Assembly: GCF_029024625.1 (NCBI RefSeq)
Contig: NZ_CP118953.1
Span: 1,674,001 to 1,738,000 of the forward strand
Length of the DNA stretch: 64,000 bases
Direction: 5' to 3'
Origin: Staphylococcus chromogenes
GTDB taxonomy: Bacteria > Bacillota > Bacilli > Staphylococcales > Staphylococcaceae
Part shown: positions 27,501 through 37,169 of the stretch, piece after piece
How positions within the stretch are numbered: position 1 is the first letter of the stretch
Layout: the number at the start of each line of letters is the position of its first letter
Program-made: the position numbers and the translations under genes
The notes under the pieces: model-generated
Database searches by the model: none
Told to the model about the DNA's origin: nothing
Seen by the model: only the letters and a program-made list of their open reading frames with translations

Positions 27501-28632
27501 AAATCAACGTATCGATACTTTGAAAAATCTATCAAATCGTACATTCAATGCAACGAAATCTGTTTTAGTGGGTAAAGATACTTACCTCTTTGGTAATGTG
27601 AATCAAAAAATGGGTTGGATAAACAAAAATGACTTAGCCGCTAAGGCAGTCACACAACTCAAAGCAGCACCAACACAAATTAAAACACTTACTAAACCTG
27701 AATATTATGTCGTTTATAACCGTAATGGTCAATATTACACTAATGCAGGTGATACAAACGCAAAAGGTAACTTATCAAGCTATTATGAAAGTATTTTTAA
27801 AGTACAACGCTCAGCTATCATTAATGGTGTGACATGGTACTACGGTCAGTTTAATGACGGGACACGTGCGTGGATTAAATCATCAGACTTGCGTACACAA
27901 CTTACACGCTACTTTAACTCGCCGTATACTTTTAACCAAGCTGTAGATACACAAATGAATTTGTCATATAAACCACAAGTTCAGCATGTCGCTGGTCAAT
28001 GGGTGGATGCATCACGTACTGAAGTAGCTAATGCTATGAATCCGTCACTTATTGAAAAAGACCCAACTCAAAAATACCAATTCCTTAAATTGGACAAATA
28101 TCAAGGGTTAGATGCTGCTCAATTAGATAAATTACTTGTAGGCAAAGGCATTTTAGCTGGTCAAGGCGCAGCATTTAAAGAAGCGGCACAAATGAATAAT
28201 ATTAATGAAATTTACTTAATTTCACACGCTTTATTAGAAACAGGTAACGGAACTTCAACACTTGCCAATGGTGGATATGTGGATGCTAACAATAAAGTGG
28301 TCACAAACGCTCCGCGCAAATTCTACAATATGTTTGGTATCGGCGCGGTCGATACAGATGCGATTCGTGGTGGTTTTAAAACTGCTGAAGCTTATGGTTG
28401 GAACACTGTGAGCAAAGCCATTATCGGTGGTGCATCATTTATTAAAGACCGTTACATTGGCATCGGACAAAATACGTTATACCGTATGAGATGGAATCCT
28501 AATAACCCAGGTACACATCAATATGCTACAGATATTAACTGGGCGCACCATAATGCTGCGCGTATGAAACAATTCTACGATCAAATTGCAGCTGTAGGTA
28601 AATTCTTTGACGTTGATCATTACAAAAAGTAA
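24538..28632 (+). CDS. atl: bifunctional autolysin Atl (amidase / glucosaminidase)
   Basis: Atl is the major secreted autolysin, processed into an N-acetylmuramoyl-L-alanine amidase and an endo-beta-N-acetylglucosaminidase. A signal peptide ends at about residue 29 (HADA). A long Thr/Asn/Ser-rich propeptide follows, with four 29-residue repeats at residues 140-255. The amidase_2 domain covers about 365-550; zinc ligands are His404 (VVHDTA) and the TDHSDPHG motif at 519-526. GW-type cell-wall-binding repeats cover about 575-1110 (ATNQTLNVTKKA and NLGWVKQSDV modules). The glucosaminidase covers about 1110-1364, with candidate catalytic Glu1234 in LLETGNG. The 1364-residue length is slightly more than in S. 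aureus, explained by the repeats. Confidence 0.95.
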   Translation: MVKKIGYKTPSIIALTIAGTAISAHHADAAENTTQQAPEKVIDSENALQQAEQAKSATTSQQATISGTQSYQDPTQVTTNETTTPTQANDTTSTSDVSSTTTNTTEDSHINLHNEAQVSPEAYHQSTVNEASASNDASTETLSNNTSKIQPNTDASVNTEATSNNTTAETLSNNTTDVPTNTDASLKTEATSDDTAAETLSNNTSEIQPNTDASANTEVTSNDTTAETLSNNTTDVPTNTDASLKTEATSNTDTTKTQTQPEQASVAPSSAETSKQSQLSSENNTNSNPSLTAKQNTYATQSNDTDINANPDGPTPPRVGGKGGPATLSLNSSNTGTTAFRSAGTTALRATAPAAYKPQVSSQINDYIRKQNYTVPTYEEDFSSYFPKYGYRNGVGRPEGIVVHDTANPNSTIDGEISYMKRNYQSAFVHGFISDQRIIETQPTDYLSWGAGPNANERFINIELVHVYGYDNFARQMNNFADYAATNLQYYNLRPDSAEYDGQGTVWTHDAVSRFLGGTDHSDPHGYLQSRGYSYNELYDLINEKYMVKMGLASPAYSTGGTTTPSTPSTPSTTPSSPLTVNKDTGVGRIKTTNSGLYTTVYDQAGKKTSATNQTLNVTKKASLNGNNFYLVSDYNTGSNLGWVKQSDVDYRTSQPAKTINQSYTIPAGTVLYSVPWGTNAQVAGKVSGTGAQNFKATQQKQIANSVYIYGTANNLSGWVNQSVLKAPTNQLKVTADTGVGRIKTTNNGLYASVYDANGKKTSATNQTLNVTKKASLNGDQFYLVTDYNKGTNLGWVKQSDVEYRTSQPAIKISKNFTIPAGTKLYTVPWGTSAQVAGAVSGTGAQNFKATQQKQIANAVYIYGTANNLSGWVNQTLLSAPKATQQVAQAVSQIGQLKPTTSGMRATIYDSTAKDAKQYANRTYKVTKTASANNQNFVLLQSANNTPLGWFKAEDVNTRALGKEVPTSGQYTVNATTSGLYAIPWGTSNQRIDTLKNLSNRTFNATKSVLVGKDTYLFGNVNQKMGWINKNDLAAKAVTQLKAAPTQIKTLTKPEYYVVYNRNGQYYTNAGDTNAKGNLSSYYESIFKVQRSAIINGVTWYYGQFNDGTRAWIKSSDLRTQLTRYFNSPYTFNQAVDTQMNLSYKPQVQHVAGQWVDASRTEVANAMNPSLIEKDPTQKYQFLKLDKYQGLDAAQLDKLLVGKGILAGQGAAFKEAAQMNNINEIYLISHALLETGNGTSTLANGGYVDANNKVVTNAPRKFYNMFGIGAVDTDAIRGGFKTAEAYGWNTVSKAIIGGASFIKDRYIGIGQNTLYRMRWNPNNPGTHQYATDINWAHHNAARMKQFYDQIAAVGKFFDVDHYKK
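24955..25302 (+). repeat. four tandem 87-bp repeats in the atl propeptide
   Basis: Four consecutive 29-codon units begin with ETLSNNT. Units alternate between an IQPNTDAS form and a VPTNTDASLKTE form, giving two copies of a 174-bp higher-order unit. The last unit diverges at its end. Confidence 0.9.
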
Positions 28633-29044
28633 ATCTAGTATATAAATGTTAGGAGCCAAGACGAAACGAAGTCTTGGCTCATTTAGATTATTGAAATGCA
28701 TTGTTCGTTGTATGCTTCGTAAAAACCACTTTCTAAAGCCACGTATCTCAAGCGTAATTTTAAAACGTTAATATAGATCGTCCTCTCACTCATAATATCT
28801 AAGGTCATAGTTACTGTGACTGATTCAAGTACGTATGCCTTATGATGTCTCATGTTTAAAAATTCAAAATTGACTCTAACGCTCTAGTCATTGGATACTT
28901 CAGATGCGTGATAAAAATATAACACCGCTTAGAAAAATAACCCTTTCTCTTTGTTTAAATATGATAGGAACCCCTTTTAAATTGCATTGTCCCTATCATT
29001 TGTAATACATTTATAGTAACGATTTTAAAAGGAGTATTTGTCTT
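28633..29044. other. intergenic region between atl and the acyltransferase gene
   Basis: Apart from the atl terminator and an inverted repeat, ATGATAGG at 28961-28968 with CCTATCAT at 28992-28999, I see no gene. The repeat lies just ahead of the acyltransferase gene and could be an operator. Confidence 0.5.
28653..28680 (+). terminator. terminator of atl
   Basis: GAGCCAAGAC and GTCTTGGCTC form a perfect 10-base stem with an eight-base loop 20 bases after the stop. The following T run is weak (ATTTAG). Confidence 0.75.
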
Positions 29045-30052
29045 ATGGCACATGGAATCCAGCGTGATGCATTTTTTGATAATGCCCGTGCAATACTTAT
29101 TTTTTTAGTTGTTTTTGGACATTTGATACAACCGTATACAGATACACACTCGGCGATAAATGCATTGTATTTAACGATATATAGTTTTCATATGCCTGCC
29201 TTCCTTTTTATTTCAGGATATTTTGCTAAAAACGTAGGGAAAGCCGGCTATATCGAAAAAGTAGGGAAAAAGTTACTTGGGCCTTACCTCATCTTTTTTG
29301 CATTTTTCTCGATATATTATTTTATTACAGGAAAAAATAGTACGATTGATTTAGATCCATTTGACCCTGTATTTGCTTTATGGTTTTTACTGACCTTGTT
29401 CTTTTTTAACGTCATCATTGTGATTGTGAGAGATTATAAACCGATTATTGTTTTGCCTATCGCCATTTTGATTGCGGTATTAGCCGGATTTTCATCCAAT
29501 ATCGATGGCTATTTAAGTTGGTCACGTACATTAGTATTCTTCCCTATTTTTTACATTGGGTATATTCTTGATGGTGGCTTTAGTCGTTGGATTAGATGGA
29601 AAAAGTTTGTGCCGATCTCTATGTTTATTCTCATCTTCTTCTATATCGGGTATTATATTCACCCAATTAGTTCATCATGGTTACTTGGAAGTTCTCCGTA
29701 TGCTAATACAGAGGGATGGAATGTGATATGGAGTCCTTTAAAACGGTTAACACTTTATATGATAATCTTTTCATCTATGTTTGCCTTTTTAAATTTAGTC
29801 CCTACGAGAAAGTTCAAATGGACCTATATTGGTTCAAGAACGATGTATGTCTATTTGTTACACGGGTTATTTATAGGGATTATACGTGGTCATAATCTCT
29901 TTGCATTCATTGATCACCCTGCCCTTGGTCTTCTTTATAATTTTATTTTATCTTTGTTTATTGTATGGCTATGGTCAACCAATTTTATCGCCAAATGGAT
30001 GAATCCTTTCGTCCATTTGCAAAAACCTTCACAATTTAAACCTTATCCGTAA
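29045..30052 (+). CDS. membrane acyltransferase family 3 protein
   Basis: The 335-residue polytopic membrane protein has about ten helices and the acyltransferase-3 hallmarks: RDAFFDNARAILIFLVVFGHLIQ at the N-terminus with the conserved histidine, and SFHMPAFLFISGYFAK. This family, which includes IcaC and NeuO/OafA-type proteins, moves acyl groups onto extracytoplasmic sugars. The homologous gene lies between atl and the aminotransferase gene in S. aureus as well. The substrate is unknown. AAGGAG lies ahead of the ATG. Confidence 0.82.
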   Translation: MAHGIQRDAFFDNARAILIFLVVFGHLIQPYTDTHSAINALYLTIYSFHMPAFLFISGYFAKNVGKAGYIEKVGKKLLGPYLIFFAFFSIYYFITGKNSTIDLDPFDPVFALWFLLTLFFFNVIIVIVRDYKPIIVLPIAILIAVLAGFSSNIDGYLSWSRTLVFFPIFYIGYILDGGFSRWIRWKKFVPISMFILIFFYIGYYIHPISSSWLLGSSPYANTEGWNVIWSPLKRLTLYMIIFSSMFAFLNLVPTRKFKWTYIGSRTMYVYLLHGLFIGIIRGHNLFAFIDHPALGLLYNFILSLFIVWLWSTNFIAKWMNPFVHLQKPSQFKPYP

Positions 30053-30061
30053 ACAAATCAA

Positions 30062-30109
30062 GAGAAGTTGTTCAAAGTATGATATGCTTTGAAATAACTT
30101 CTCTTTTTT
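30062..30109 (+). terminator. terminator of the acyltransferase gene
   Basis: GAGAAGTTGTTCAAAG and CTTTGAAATAACTTCTC pair around a short loop and are followed by TTTTTTT. It ends 15 bases before the aminotransferase start. Confidence 0.85.
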
Positions 30110-30123
30110 TAGGATGTGATGTT

Positions 30124-31290
30124 ATGAAACTTGAACTCAATGAACAATCTAAATATTTGAAAGCACCTTCTATACGACAATTCTCAAGCCGAATTAGTCA
30201 AATCGAGGATGTGATTAACCTGACTGTAGGTCAACCTGATTTTGAAATGCCTCAAGTTGTAAAAAATGCTTATCAACAAGCAATCTCTGACAACCTCACG
30301 ACATATTCTCACAATAAAGGGTTAATTGAAACTCGTCAGGCCGTCTCGCAATTTCTAAAAACCCGCTATAACGTCAACTATGATGCTGAATCCATTATTA
30401 TGACGAACGGGGCATCAGAAGCGTTGGACACGAGCTTACGATGTATTTTAAACCCAGGGGATGAAGTGCTTTTACCAGGACCCGTTTACGCCGGGTACAT
30501 CCCATTAATTCAATCATTAGGGGGCGTCCCTGTATTTGTCGATACGCGCCAAACACAATTTAAATTAACCCCCTCTTTAATCGAAAGTCATATGACCGCA
30601 AAAACAAAAGTGGTCTTACTCAACTATCCTTCTAACCCTACTGGTGCGACATTGAGTTTTGACGAAGTTAAAGCGCTTGTCGATTGCTTAAAAAAATATG
30701 AGGTGTTTGTGATTAGTGACGAAATATACGCTGAAAATACATTTAATCAAACACACACTTCTTTTGCCCAATTTGAAGCGCTTAAAGACCAATTACTTCT
30801 TATTAATGGATTAAGCAAATCACACTCAGCAACTGGGATTCGCATGGGGTTTTTAGCGGGCCCTTTATACATCATTGAAAAAATGACATTCATGCACGCC
30901 TACAATTGTATTTGTGCGAATGTTCCGGCACAAGTGGCAACAGTCGCTGCGCTGTCTGAAGGCGTAAATGCCCCTCAACGCATGAATGCGGCGTACACTG
31001 AACGAAGAGATTACTTAGTGGATGCTTTAACTAAAATGGGATTTGAACTAGAATCTATTCCCCAAGGCGCATTTTATATTTTTCCAAAAATCACACGTTT
31101 TACTGAAAACGACTATGATTTTTGTGTAGAAGTTTTGGAAAAAGCACGGGTAGCGATGGTGCCTGGTTCTTCCTTTACCGAATATGGAAAAGGTTATGTA
31201 CGTATTTCTTACGCCTATCATCTAGATGCGTTAAAAGAAGGCATGAAACGACTTAAGACGTATCTTGACACCTATTATCCACAAGCATAA
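30124..31290 (+). CDS. PLP-dependent aminotransferase class I/II (PatA-like)
   Basis: This is a fold-type I aminotransferase, probably acting on aromatic or other amino acids. Motifs: LTVGQPDFEMP near the start, the cofactor-binding GASEALD, NYPSNPTGAT, VISDEIYAE and the lysine Schiff-base region LSKSHSATGIRMG, followed by a C-terminal VRISYA with the substrate carboxylate-binding Arg. The ATG at 30124 gives a 388-residue protein. An upstream in-frame start at 30079 would lie inside the preceding terminator and is rejected. The exact substrate cannot be assigned. Confidence 0.88.
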   Translation: MKLELNEQSKYLKAPSIRQFSSRISQIEDVINLTVGQPDFEMPQVVKNAYQQAISDNLTTYSHNKGLIETRQAVSQFLKTRYNVNYDAESIIMTNGASEALDTSLRCILNPGDEVLLPGPVYAGYIPLIQSLGGVPVFVDTRQTQFKLTPSLIESHMTAKTKVVLLNYPSNPTGATLSFDEVKALVDCLKKYEVFVISDEIYAENTFNQTHTSFAQFEALKDQLLLINGLSKSHSATGIRMGFLAGPLYIIEKMTFMHAYNCICANVPAQVATVAALSEGVNAPQRMNAAYTERRDYLVDALTKMGFELESIPQGAFYIFPKITRFTENDYDFCVEVLEKARVAMVPGSSFTEYGKGYVRISYAYHLDALKEGMKRLKTYLDTYYPQA

Positions 31291-31310
31291 ACCTTATTGC
31301 TTACACATAA

Positions 31311-31353
31311 AAACGCCTTTCAAAGTTTGCATTGTCTACTTTGAAAGGCGTTT
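31311..31353. terminator. bidirectional terminator between aminotransferase gene and menB
   Basis: AAACGCCTTTCAAAG and CTTTGAAAGGCGTTT form a perfect 15-base stem between two convergent genes. Confidence 0.9.
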
Positions 31354-31382
31354 GTTTAATATATCATATCTTAATTAAAAGT

Positions 31383-32201
31383 TTATGGGAATTTAGGGAA
31401 TTGGTCGAAATCTGGTGAACGTTTTTCTTTAAACGCATCTCGACCTTCTTTTGCTTCATCAGTTGTATAGTATAATAACGTTGCGTCACCCGCAAATTGT
31501 TGTAAGCCTGCTAATCCGTCTGTATCTGCATTCATCGCTGCTTTTAAGAAACGTAAAGCTGTTGGTGAATGTTGTAAAATTTCTTTACACCATTGAACAG
31601 TCTCATCTTCAATTTTATCTAAAGGAACAACAGTATTTGCCATTCCCATATCTAACGCTTGTTGTGCATCATATTGACGGCATAAGTACCAAATTTCACG
31701 TGCCTTTTTATGACCAACAATACGTGCTAAATAACCAGAACCATAACCCGCATCGAAAGAACCGACTTTTGGTCCTGTTTGACCGAATTTAGCATTATCT
31801 GCCGCAATCGTTAAATCACAAACCACTTGAAGTACGTTACCGCCACCAATAGCGTAACCTTTAACCATTGCAATGACAGGTTTAGGAATGACACGAATCA
31901 AACGTTGTAAATCTAATACGTTTAAACGTGGAATTTGGTCGTCACCGACGTATCCGCCGTGGCCTCGCACTTTTTGGTCTCCGCCAGAACAAAATGCTTT
32001 GTCCCCTTCACCTGTTAAGATGATCACACCGATACGTTCGTCATCTCGTGCACGTGTGAATGCGTCAATCATTTCTTGAACCGTATTGGGTGTGAAAGCA
32101 TTATGTACTTCTGGACGGTTAATCGTTACTTTAGCGATACCTTCAAAATATTCATATTTAATTTCTTTATATTCTTTTAATGTTTCCCATTGTCTAGCCA
32201 T
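31383..32201 (-). CDS. menB: 1,4-dihydroxy-2-naphthoyl-CoA synthase (MenB)
   Basis: MenB closes the naphthoquinone ring from o-succinylbenzoyl-CoA in menaquinone biosynthesis. The 272-residue protein is a crotonase-fold enzyme: [13 protein letters not shown], oxyanion-hole segments [11 protein letters not shown] and [41 protein letters not shown] order, and the C-terminal [16 protein letters not shown] typical of MenB. Its start overlaps the end of menH by eight bases, placing it last in the menFDHB operon. Confidence 0.96.
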   Translation of the reverse strand: MARQWETLKEYKEIKYEYFEGIAKVTINRPEVHNAFTPNTVQEMIDAFTRARDDERIGVIILTGEGDKAFCSGGDQKVRGHGGYVGDDQIPRLNVLDLQRLIRVIPKPVIAMVKGYAIGGGNVLQVVCDLTIAADNAKFGQTGPKVGSFDAGYGSGYLARIVGHKKAREIWYLCRQYDAQQALDMGMANTVVPLDKIEDETVQWCKEILQHSPTALRFLKAAMNADTDGLAGLQQFAGDATLLYYTTDEAKEGRDAFKEKRSPDFDQFPKFP

Positions 32202-33009
32202 GGTTGCCCTCCTTATTTAAACCATTAATAAACGCTAATGTTATTGTATCAAATTTTGTCGCATCTTCCACATGAACCGTATGTCCAACACTTGGGACAA
32301 TTTCTAATTGAGCGTCAAAGAGTTGTTCTTGCATACGTTGTGCAATTTCTATAAACTTCTCATCCCATTCTCCAACTATTAGTAACACAGGCAATTGGAG
32401 AACCTCTAATTCATTCCAAAGTGGAGGCATTGCGCCTGTCCCGTAATCACGCAAAGCTTTCGCCAATCCTTTTGGAGATTGACGTAAGCGCATCTCACGA
32501 ATACGATGACGTTCTACGTCAGATAAAAAGCGCTGTGACTGGAAAAGTGGCAACTGTTCCCAGTCGTTCACAAAAGTTTCTAAGGGAGCTATATCAAGCA
32601 CTCTCGCTCTAGCCTCATCAACTTGTTGTCGCTCAATACGTTGGGCCTCTGTTTGAATTCCTGGAGAACCGCTCTCTAAAATCAAGCCGTCAAGGGTTTC
32701 TGGGTACCGACATGCATAATAAAGTGCAACTCTTGCCCCCATGGAATACCCATGTAAAACCGTTTTACGCTTTTGAACTTTCATTACAATTTCATGCAAT
32801 GCACGGCTAATCCATTGAAAATCCCATAATTGATGGTCATCTGAGATATCTTCTCCATGCCCAGGTAAATCTATCGTAACAACATGGGTCTTTTGAGTTA
32901 ACGTTGCAATATGCTGGTCAAACGTTGAACTGTCGCTTATAAACCCATGCAACATAATGAGCACGGTTTCCGATGTCTGTTTTGCCTCATAAATTTTATA
33001 GTGTAACAT
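32194..33009 (-). CDS. menH: 2-succinyl-6-hydroxy-2,4-cyclohexadiene-1-carboxylate synthase (MenH)
   Basis: MenH removes pyruvate from the MenD product. The alpha/beta-hydrolase protein shows [14 protein letters not shown] (oxyanion region), the nucleophile elbow [15 protein letters not shown], and VGHTVHVED with the catalytic histidine near the end. The ATG at 33009, six bases after GAGG, is better than TTG at 33015. It overlaps the end of menD by 14 bases and menB by eight. Confidence 0.9.
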   Translation of the reverse strand: MLHYKIYEAKQTSETVLIMLHGFISDSSTFDQHIATLTQKTHVVTIDLPGHGEDISDDHQLWDFQWISRALHEIVMKVQKRKTVLHGYSMGARVALYYACRYPETLDGLILESGSPGIQTEAQRIERQQVDEARARVLDIAPLETFVNDWEQLPLFQSQRFLSDVERHRIREMRLRQSPKGLAKALRDYGTGAMPPLWNELEVLQLPVLLIVGEWDEKFIEIAQRMQEQLFDAQLEIVPSVGHTVHVEDATKFDTITLAFINGLNKEGNHG

Positions 33010-34669
33010 TGACAACCTCGCTTAATTTTTCATAGAGTTCTTGATGCGCCTCATAGTTAGATGCACGTTCTGTCATAATTTCATAGAGTGTCGCTGACAT
33101 CGCATTTAACTCAGCGTATTCAAATGATTGGATATCTGTAAAACGTTTATATCCCAATTGATACAAATGCGCTGTATTTTCAAAATCGAGTCCCGTCGGT
33201 GTTCCAAACAAGCGTTCAAAATGTGGACCCGCTGCTTTTTTCTGAGGTAAATATGAAAAAATTCCGCCACCATCGTTATTGACTAAAATAATATTCATAT
33301 GAATGTCATTTAATTTTGACATGAGCAGTCCATTCATATCATGATAAAATGCGATATCACCAATCAATAAAGTCACTTTTTTATGTACCGCCATCCCGAG
33401 TGCTGTAGAAACAACACCATCAATTCCATTAGCCCCTCGATTCGCATAAACACTGAACTTACGATTAAAATACAAATTATCGATATCTCGAATAGGCATG
33501 CTGTTACTTACAAAAAGATGATCCGTCTCATCCAGTTTATCTAACAAGCGAGAAATGTAGCCGGCTTCATCTGAGGCTTGTTTTTGATGCGTTGAAATAA
33601 TGTCGCGCGCTTGAATTTCTAATTTTTGCCAATGCTTCAACCACACTTTACGATAAGTACTTTCTAATGTGTTGAGAGATCTAAAGAAATCATTCGCTGA
33701 CATTTCATAAAAGTAATCAGGCATTTTAGGAAAAGCATCGATGTCTTTACTATTTTGAATAAGAATTTGCGATGCATTAGTTTGTTTTAACCATTGATTC
33801 AACTTTTTAGAGACCACCGGTTTTCCTACACGAAGAACAAAATCTGCTTCTAAGGCTAAACCAGATCGTAATAATAAATCATAAGTCGCCACCACGTTAG
33901 GATGTTCTGTACGTCGAATTGGATTTAAAGGATCCGCTAGTATAGGTAAATCATATTCAGTCGCAAAAGTTAACAGTTGAGACACATCTTGATGTTGCAT
34001 GTCCCCCACAATAATGAGTCCTTTGACTTGTTTTAATATGGATTGGATGGGTGTTGGATCAATCGCTTTTTGGTATTTTGGTAACGTGTACTTATGCGTT
34101 GTTAACAAATCTGTCCGTGACCAGTCTGGTGTAAGTGGTTCTCTAAAAGGCAAGTTAAAGTGAACGGGTCCTTGATGCGGGCCGACAAAATATTGGCTTG
34201 CTTTTTGCAGTTGATAGCGATTAGCTTCCAGAGTGTACGCTGTGCCATCTGCTATAGGCATATCAAATTGAAAACGCACATAATTTTCGAACATATTGAC
34301 TTGATTGATGGCTTGTGGTGCCCCTACTTCACGCAGTTCGTGTGGTCGATCACTCGTTAAAACGACTAGTGGCAAACGGCTAATATGACTTTCCGCTACT
34401 GCAGGAACATAATTCGCTGCTGCCGTGCCAGACGTACAAACGAGCGCTACAGGCTTTTGACTCCCTTTGATTAAACCGAGCGCAAAGAAAGCAGCACTGC
34501 GTTCATCTGGATGTATCCAAGTTTTTAGTTCAGGATGACATTCGCAAGCAATCGCTATCGGCGTCGAGCGTGATCCTGGACTAATGACCACTTCCCTCAC
34601 TCCATATGCGTAAAGTTCAGAGACAAAATGAAATACTTGTTCAGTTAATTGTTGTTGTGCGTGCGTCAA
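32996..34669 (-). CDS. menD: SEPHCHC synthase (MenD)
   Basis: MenD is a thiamine-diphosphate enzyme that joins isochorismate and 2-oxoglutarate. The N-terminus has [16 protein letters not shown] and the glutamate-containing [14 protein letters not shown]; the C-terminal part has [13 protein letters not shown] and [12 protein letters not shown], the ThDP/Mg region. Length of 557 residues is normal. It starts with TTG at 34669, set by GGGGTGA six bases upstream and one base after the menF stop. Confidence 0.95.
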   Translation of the reverse strand: MTHAQQQLTEQVFHFVSELYAYGVREVVISPGSRSTPIAIACECHPELKTWIHPDERSAAFFALGLIKGSQKPVALVCTSGTAAANYVPAVAESHISRLPLVVLTSDRPHELREVGAPQAINQVNMFENYVRFQFDMPIADGTAYTLEANRYQLQKASQYFVGPHQGPVHFNLPFREPLTPDWSRTDLLTTHKYTLPKYQKAIDPTPIQSILKQVKGLIIVGDMQHQDVSQLLTFATEYDLPILADPLNPIRRTEHPNVVATYDLLLRSGLALEADFVLRVGKPVVSKKLNQWLKQTNASQILIQNSKDIDAFPKMPDYFYEMSANDFFRSLNTLESTYRKVWLKHWQKLEIQARDIISTHQKQASDEAGYISRLLDKLDETDHLFVSNSMPIRDIDNLYFNRKFSVYANRGANGIDGVVSTALGMAVHKKVTLLIGDIAFYHDMNGLLMSKLNDIHMNIILVNNDGGGIFSYLPQKKAAGPHFERLFGTPTGLDFENTAHLYQLGYKRFTDIQSFEYAELNAMSATLYEIMTERASNYEAHQELYEKLSEVVNVTL

Positions 34670-34670
34670 T

Positions 34671-36023
34671 TTAGTTCACCCCTAATGCGTCCATCATCGG
34701 ACTAAATTTCAAAGCCGTTTCAGCAACCTCTGCCTTGGCATCAGAATCTTTCACAATGCCTGCCCCCGCAAATAATAACGCTTGGTTACCTTGAATCAAC
34801 ATGGAACGAATCGCAACGATAAATTCACTGTCATCATACATGTCTATCATGCCAACAGGAGCACCGTAAAGTCCACGCGCATTAAATTCATGTGCATCTA
34901 TGTAAGTCATCGCTTGTGCTTTTGGATAACCCCCTAAAGCCGGCGTTGGATGCATCACATCAATGAGTTCAATATAGTTGGACGTTGCGAGTGTCCCTGA
35001 AATTTCTGTATATAGATGATACAAATGATCATTTTTTAAAATACTTGGTGTTTTGTTGTAGTTCACATTTTTAACAAATGGCTTGATATCTTCTAAAATA
35101 CTCTCCACAACAATGTGATGCTCCCCTAGATTTTTATCATCTTGCAAAAAGGCGTGAACGCGCGTTTTATCTTGTTGTGGATTTGGTGTTCGTTTGATGG
35201 TACCTGCCACAGCTTTAGTAGAGAGCATCCCCTCTTGCACTTTAAAGAGTTGTTCTGGCGTTTGTGATATAAAACAATCCTCCCCAGACTCTAAAACAAA
35301 CAAATAGCTGTTTTTTTCATTTTTAAGTGCTTTTTCTAACACCAAAGCAATATCAATTGATGTATTAAACTCTATTGCGCGTCGACGAGACAGAACGACT
35401 TTTTCATCTGTATCAAGCTGACGAATTGTGTTAGCAACTAACTGTTCCCACTCTTCGACGTCTAAATCCATTTGACGACAGACCTGTTGTTCTTCAGGTG
35501 TGACAGAGGCGTTGTCGTCATTTAATGTATTAAAAAAAGTTTCCCATTCTTTAAACGTTTCATAATGAAATTGCTCAACTGGGACAGTATAAGTTAAATA
35601 CGTTTCTCCTTTTACATGAGAAACTAAAATTTCAGGTAAAATAAAATGGTTCATCCCAAATTGATGCCATTCCGAACTTGTTCGTTTCGTTGAAAATTGA
35701 AACCCTCCACAGATTCTTAAATGATGTCTTTCAGACTGTGGATGTATGAGTGCGATATCATTTTTAAACTGATTCCATTCCTCAAAAATAGAACGCTTAT
35801 TCTGTTTATTATTTTTAAACTCCTTGGCAACGCGACACCCAAAATAAGCTGTTTCATTATCATTCAGCCGAAAATAAAAGCGGTTACCCGCTTCTTGATT
35901 GGTCTTTTTAAATAATGTAACTGGATCCAATGTACGTGATAAACGCACCTCTATGGATACCCAGGTTTTCGATGTGTGCGCTATTGCGTCAATGATTTCC
36001 TGCTCACCAACGTCAACAGTCAT
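34671..36023 (-). CDS. menF: isochorismate synthase (MenF)
   Basis: MenF converts chorismate to isochorismate, the first step of menaquinone synthesis. The 450-residue protein belongs to the chorismate-binding family: [56 protein letters not shown] and GLYGAPVG are all present in order, followed by the final [13 protein letters not shown]. It is the first gene of the minus-strand men operon, divergent from menA. Confidence 0.94.
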   Translation of the reverse strand: MTVDVGEQEIIDAIAHTSKTWVSIEVRLSRTLDPVTLFKKTNQEAGNRFYFRLNDNETAYFGCRVAKEFKNNKQNKRSIFEEWNQFKNDIALIHPQSERHHLRICGGFQFSTKRTSSEWHQFGMNHFILPEILVSHVKGETYLTYTVPVEQFHYETFKEWETFFNTLNDDNASVTPEEQQVCRQMDLDVEEWEQLVANTIRQLDTDEKVVLSRRRAIEFNTSIDIALVLEKALKNEKNSYLFVLESGEDCFISQTPEQLFKVQEGMLSTKAVAGTIKRTPNPQQDKTRVHAFLQDDKNLGEHHIVVESILEDIKPFVKNVNYNKTPSILKNDHLYHLYTEISGTLATSNYIELIDVMHPTPALGGYPKAQAMTYIDAHEFNARGLYGAPVGMIDMYDDSEFIVAIRSMLIQGNQALLFAGAGIVKDSDAKAEVAETALKFSPMMDALGVN

Positions 36024-36197
36024 CTTTCTCTCACTTCTTTCTCATAATCATAATCCCATTAACAATCATTTTAACATTTTTTAATGTTAAATGTGTGGAA
36101 CATTGCTTAATTCATAGAGTTTGTTATTGATTTCATACATAAACTTTTCTATACTGTTTTTGTATTAACAATATAATTAATCGAGGTTTTGATCTAT

Positions 36198-37136
36198 ATG
36201 GTGAATCAATTTAAGCAACATTCAGCCTTTCATAAGTACTGGTTGTTAATGCGTCCGCACACGCTAACTGCTGCTATTATTCCAGTGTTGGTCGGTACTG
36301 CACTCGCAAAAATCTTTCAACTTGGGAGTGAAGATCGCATTAATATTGGATTATTTCTAGCAATGTTGCTCGCTTGTCTTCTTATTCAAGCAGCAACAAA
36401 TATGTTTAACGAATATTACGACTTTAAAAAAGGCCTCGATGACCACGAATCAGTAGGTATCGGTGGCGCAATCGTCCGACATGGAATGACTCCTAAATCT
36501 ATCTTCAACTTAGCGATTGCCTTTTACGTCATCGCAGCGATTTTAGGTCTCTTTATAGCAGCTCAAACGTCATTTTGGCTTATCCCTGTAGGACTCATTT
36601 GTATGGCTATTGGGTATTTGTACACAGGTGGCCCTTTTCCGATTTCATGGACACCCTTTGGTGAAATTTTCTCAGGGTTATTCATGGGCATGATTATCAT
36701 TTTAATTGCCTTCTTTATTCAAATCGGCCATGTCGAAGGGTTTGCGGTTTGGATGAGTATTCCAATAGTGATTACAATCGGTCTTATCAATATGGCGAAC
36801 AACATACGAGATCGTGTCAAGGACCGACAAAGCGGCCGACGTACATTGCCTATTTTGTTAGGTAAGCGTCTTTCTTTAATTGTTCTTGCAGTAATGTATG
36901 TAATCGCATATGTATGGGTGATTTATACCGTGTTTTTTGTCGCAGGAGGCTCTATTTTCTATTTACTCGTTTTACTGAGCTTTCCTTGGCCAATTAAAGT
37001 GTACCGTCGCTTTAAAAAGCACGATACACCTGCTTCAATGATGCCTGCCATGGCAGCAGCTGGAAAAACAAACACATTTTTCGGACTCTTATATGCACTT
37101 GGCATATATATTAGCGCGTTACTTGGTAATATTTAA
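36198..37136 (+). CDS. menA: 1,4-dihydroxy-2-naphthoate polyprenyltransferase (MenA)
   Basis: MenA attaches the polyprenyl chain to dihydroxynaphthoate in the membrane. The UbiA-family protein has about eight or nine helices and the two aspartate motifs NMFNEYYDFKKGLDDHE and NMANNIRDRVKDRQSGRRT. The ATG at 36198 is 11 bases after GAGG; the upstream TTG at 36189 sits too close to that site. Divergent from menF, so both arms of the pathway start from one 165-base intergenic region. Confidence 0.94.
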   Translation: MVNQFKQHSAFHKYWLLMRPHTLTAAIIPVLVGTALAKIFQLGSEDRINIGLFLAMLLACLLIQAATNMFNEYYDFKKGLDDHESVGIGGAIVRHGMTPKSIFNLAIAFYVIAAILGLFIAAQTSFWLIPVGLICMAIGYLYTGGPFPISWTPFGEIFSGLFMGMIIILIAFFIQIGHVEGFAVWMSIPIVITIGLINMANNIRDRVKDRQSGRRTLPILLGKRLSLIVLAVMYVIAYVWVIYTVFFVAGGSIFYLLVLLSFPWPIKVYRRFKKHDTPASMMPAMAAAGKTNTFFGLLYALGIYISALLGNI

Positions 37137-37141
37137 ACATT

Positions 37142-37169
37142 ATCCCACTTAACAACGGTTAAGTGGGAT
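37142..37169. terminator. terminator between menA and fetB
   Basis: ATCCCACTTAAC and GTTAAGTGGGAT form a perfect 12-base stem with a four-base loop. Its right arm overlaps the last codons and stop of the convergent fetB gene. Confidence 0.8.

Noticed and set aside
30079..31290. Longer form of the aminotransferase starting at 30079
   Set aside because: The start would lie inside the terminator of the upstream gene; ATG 30124 fits the family start.
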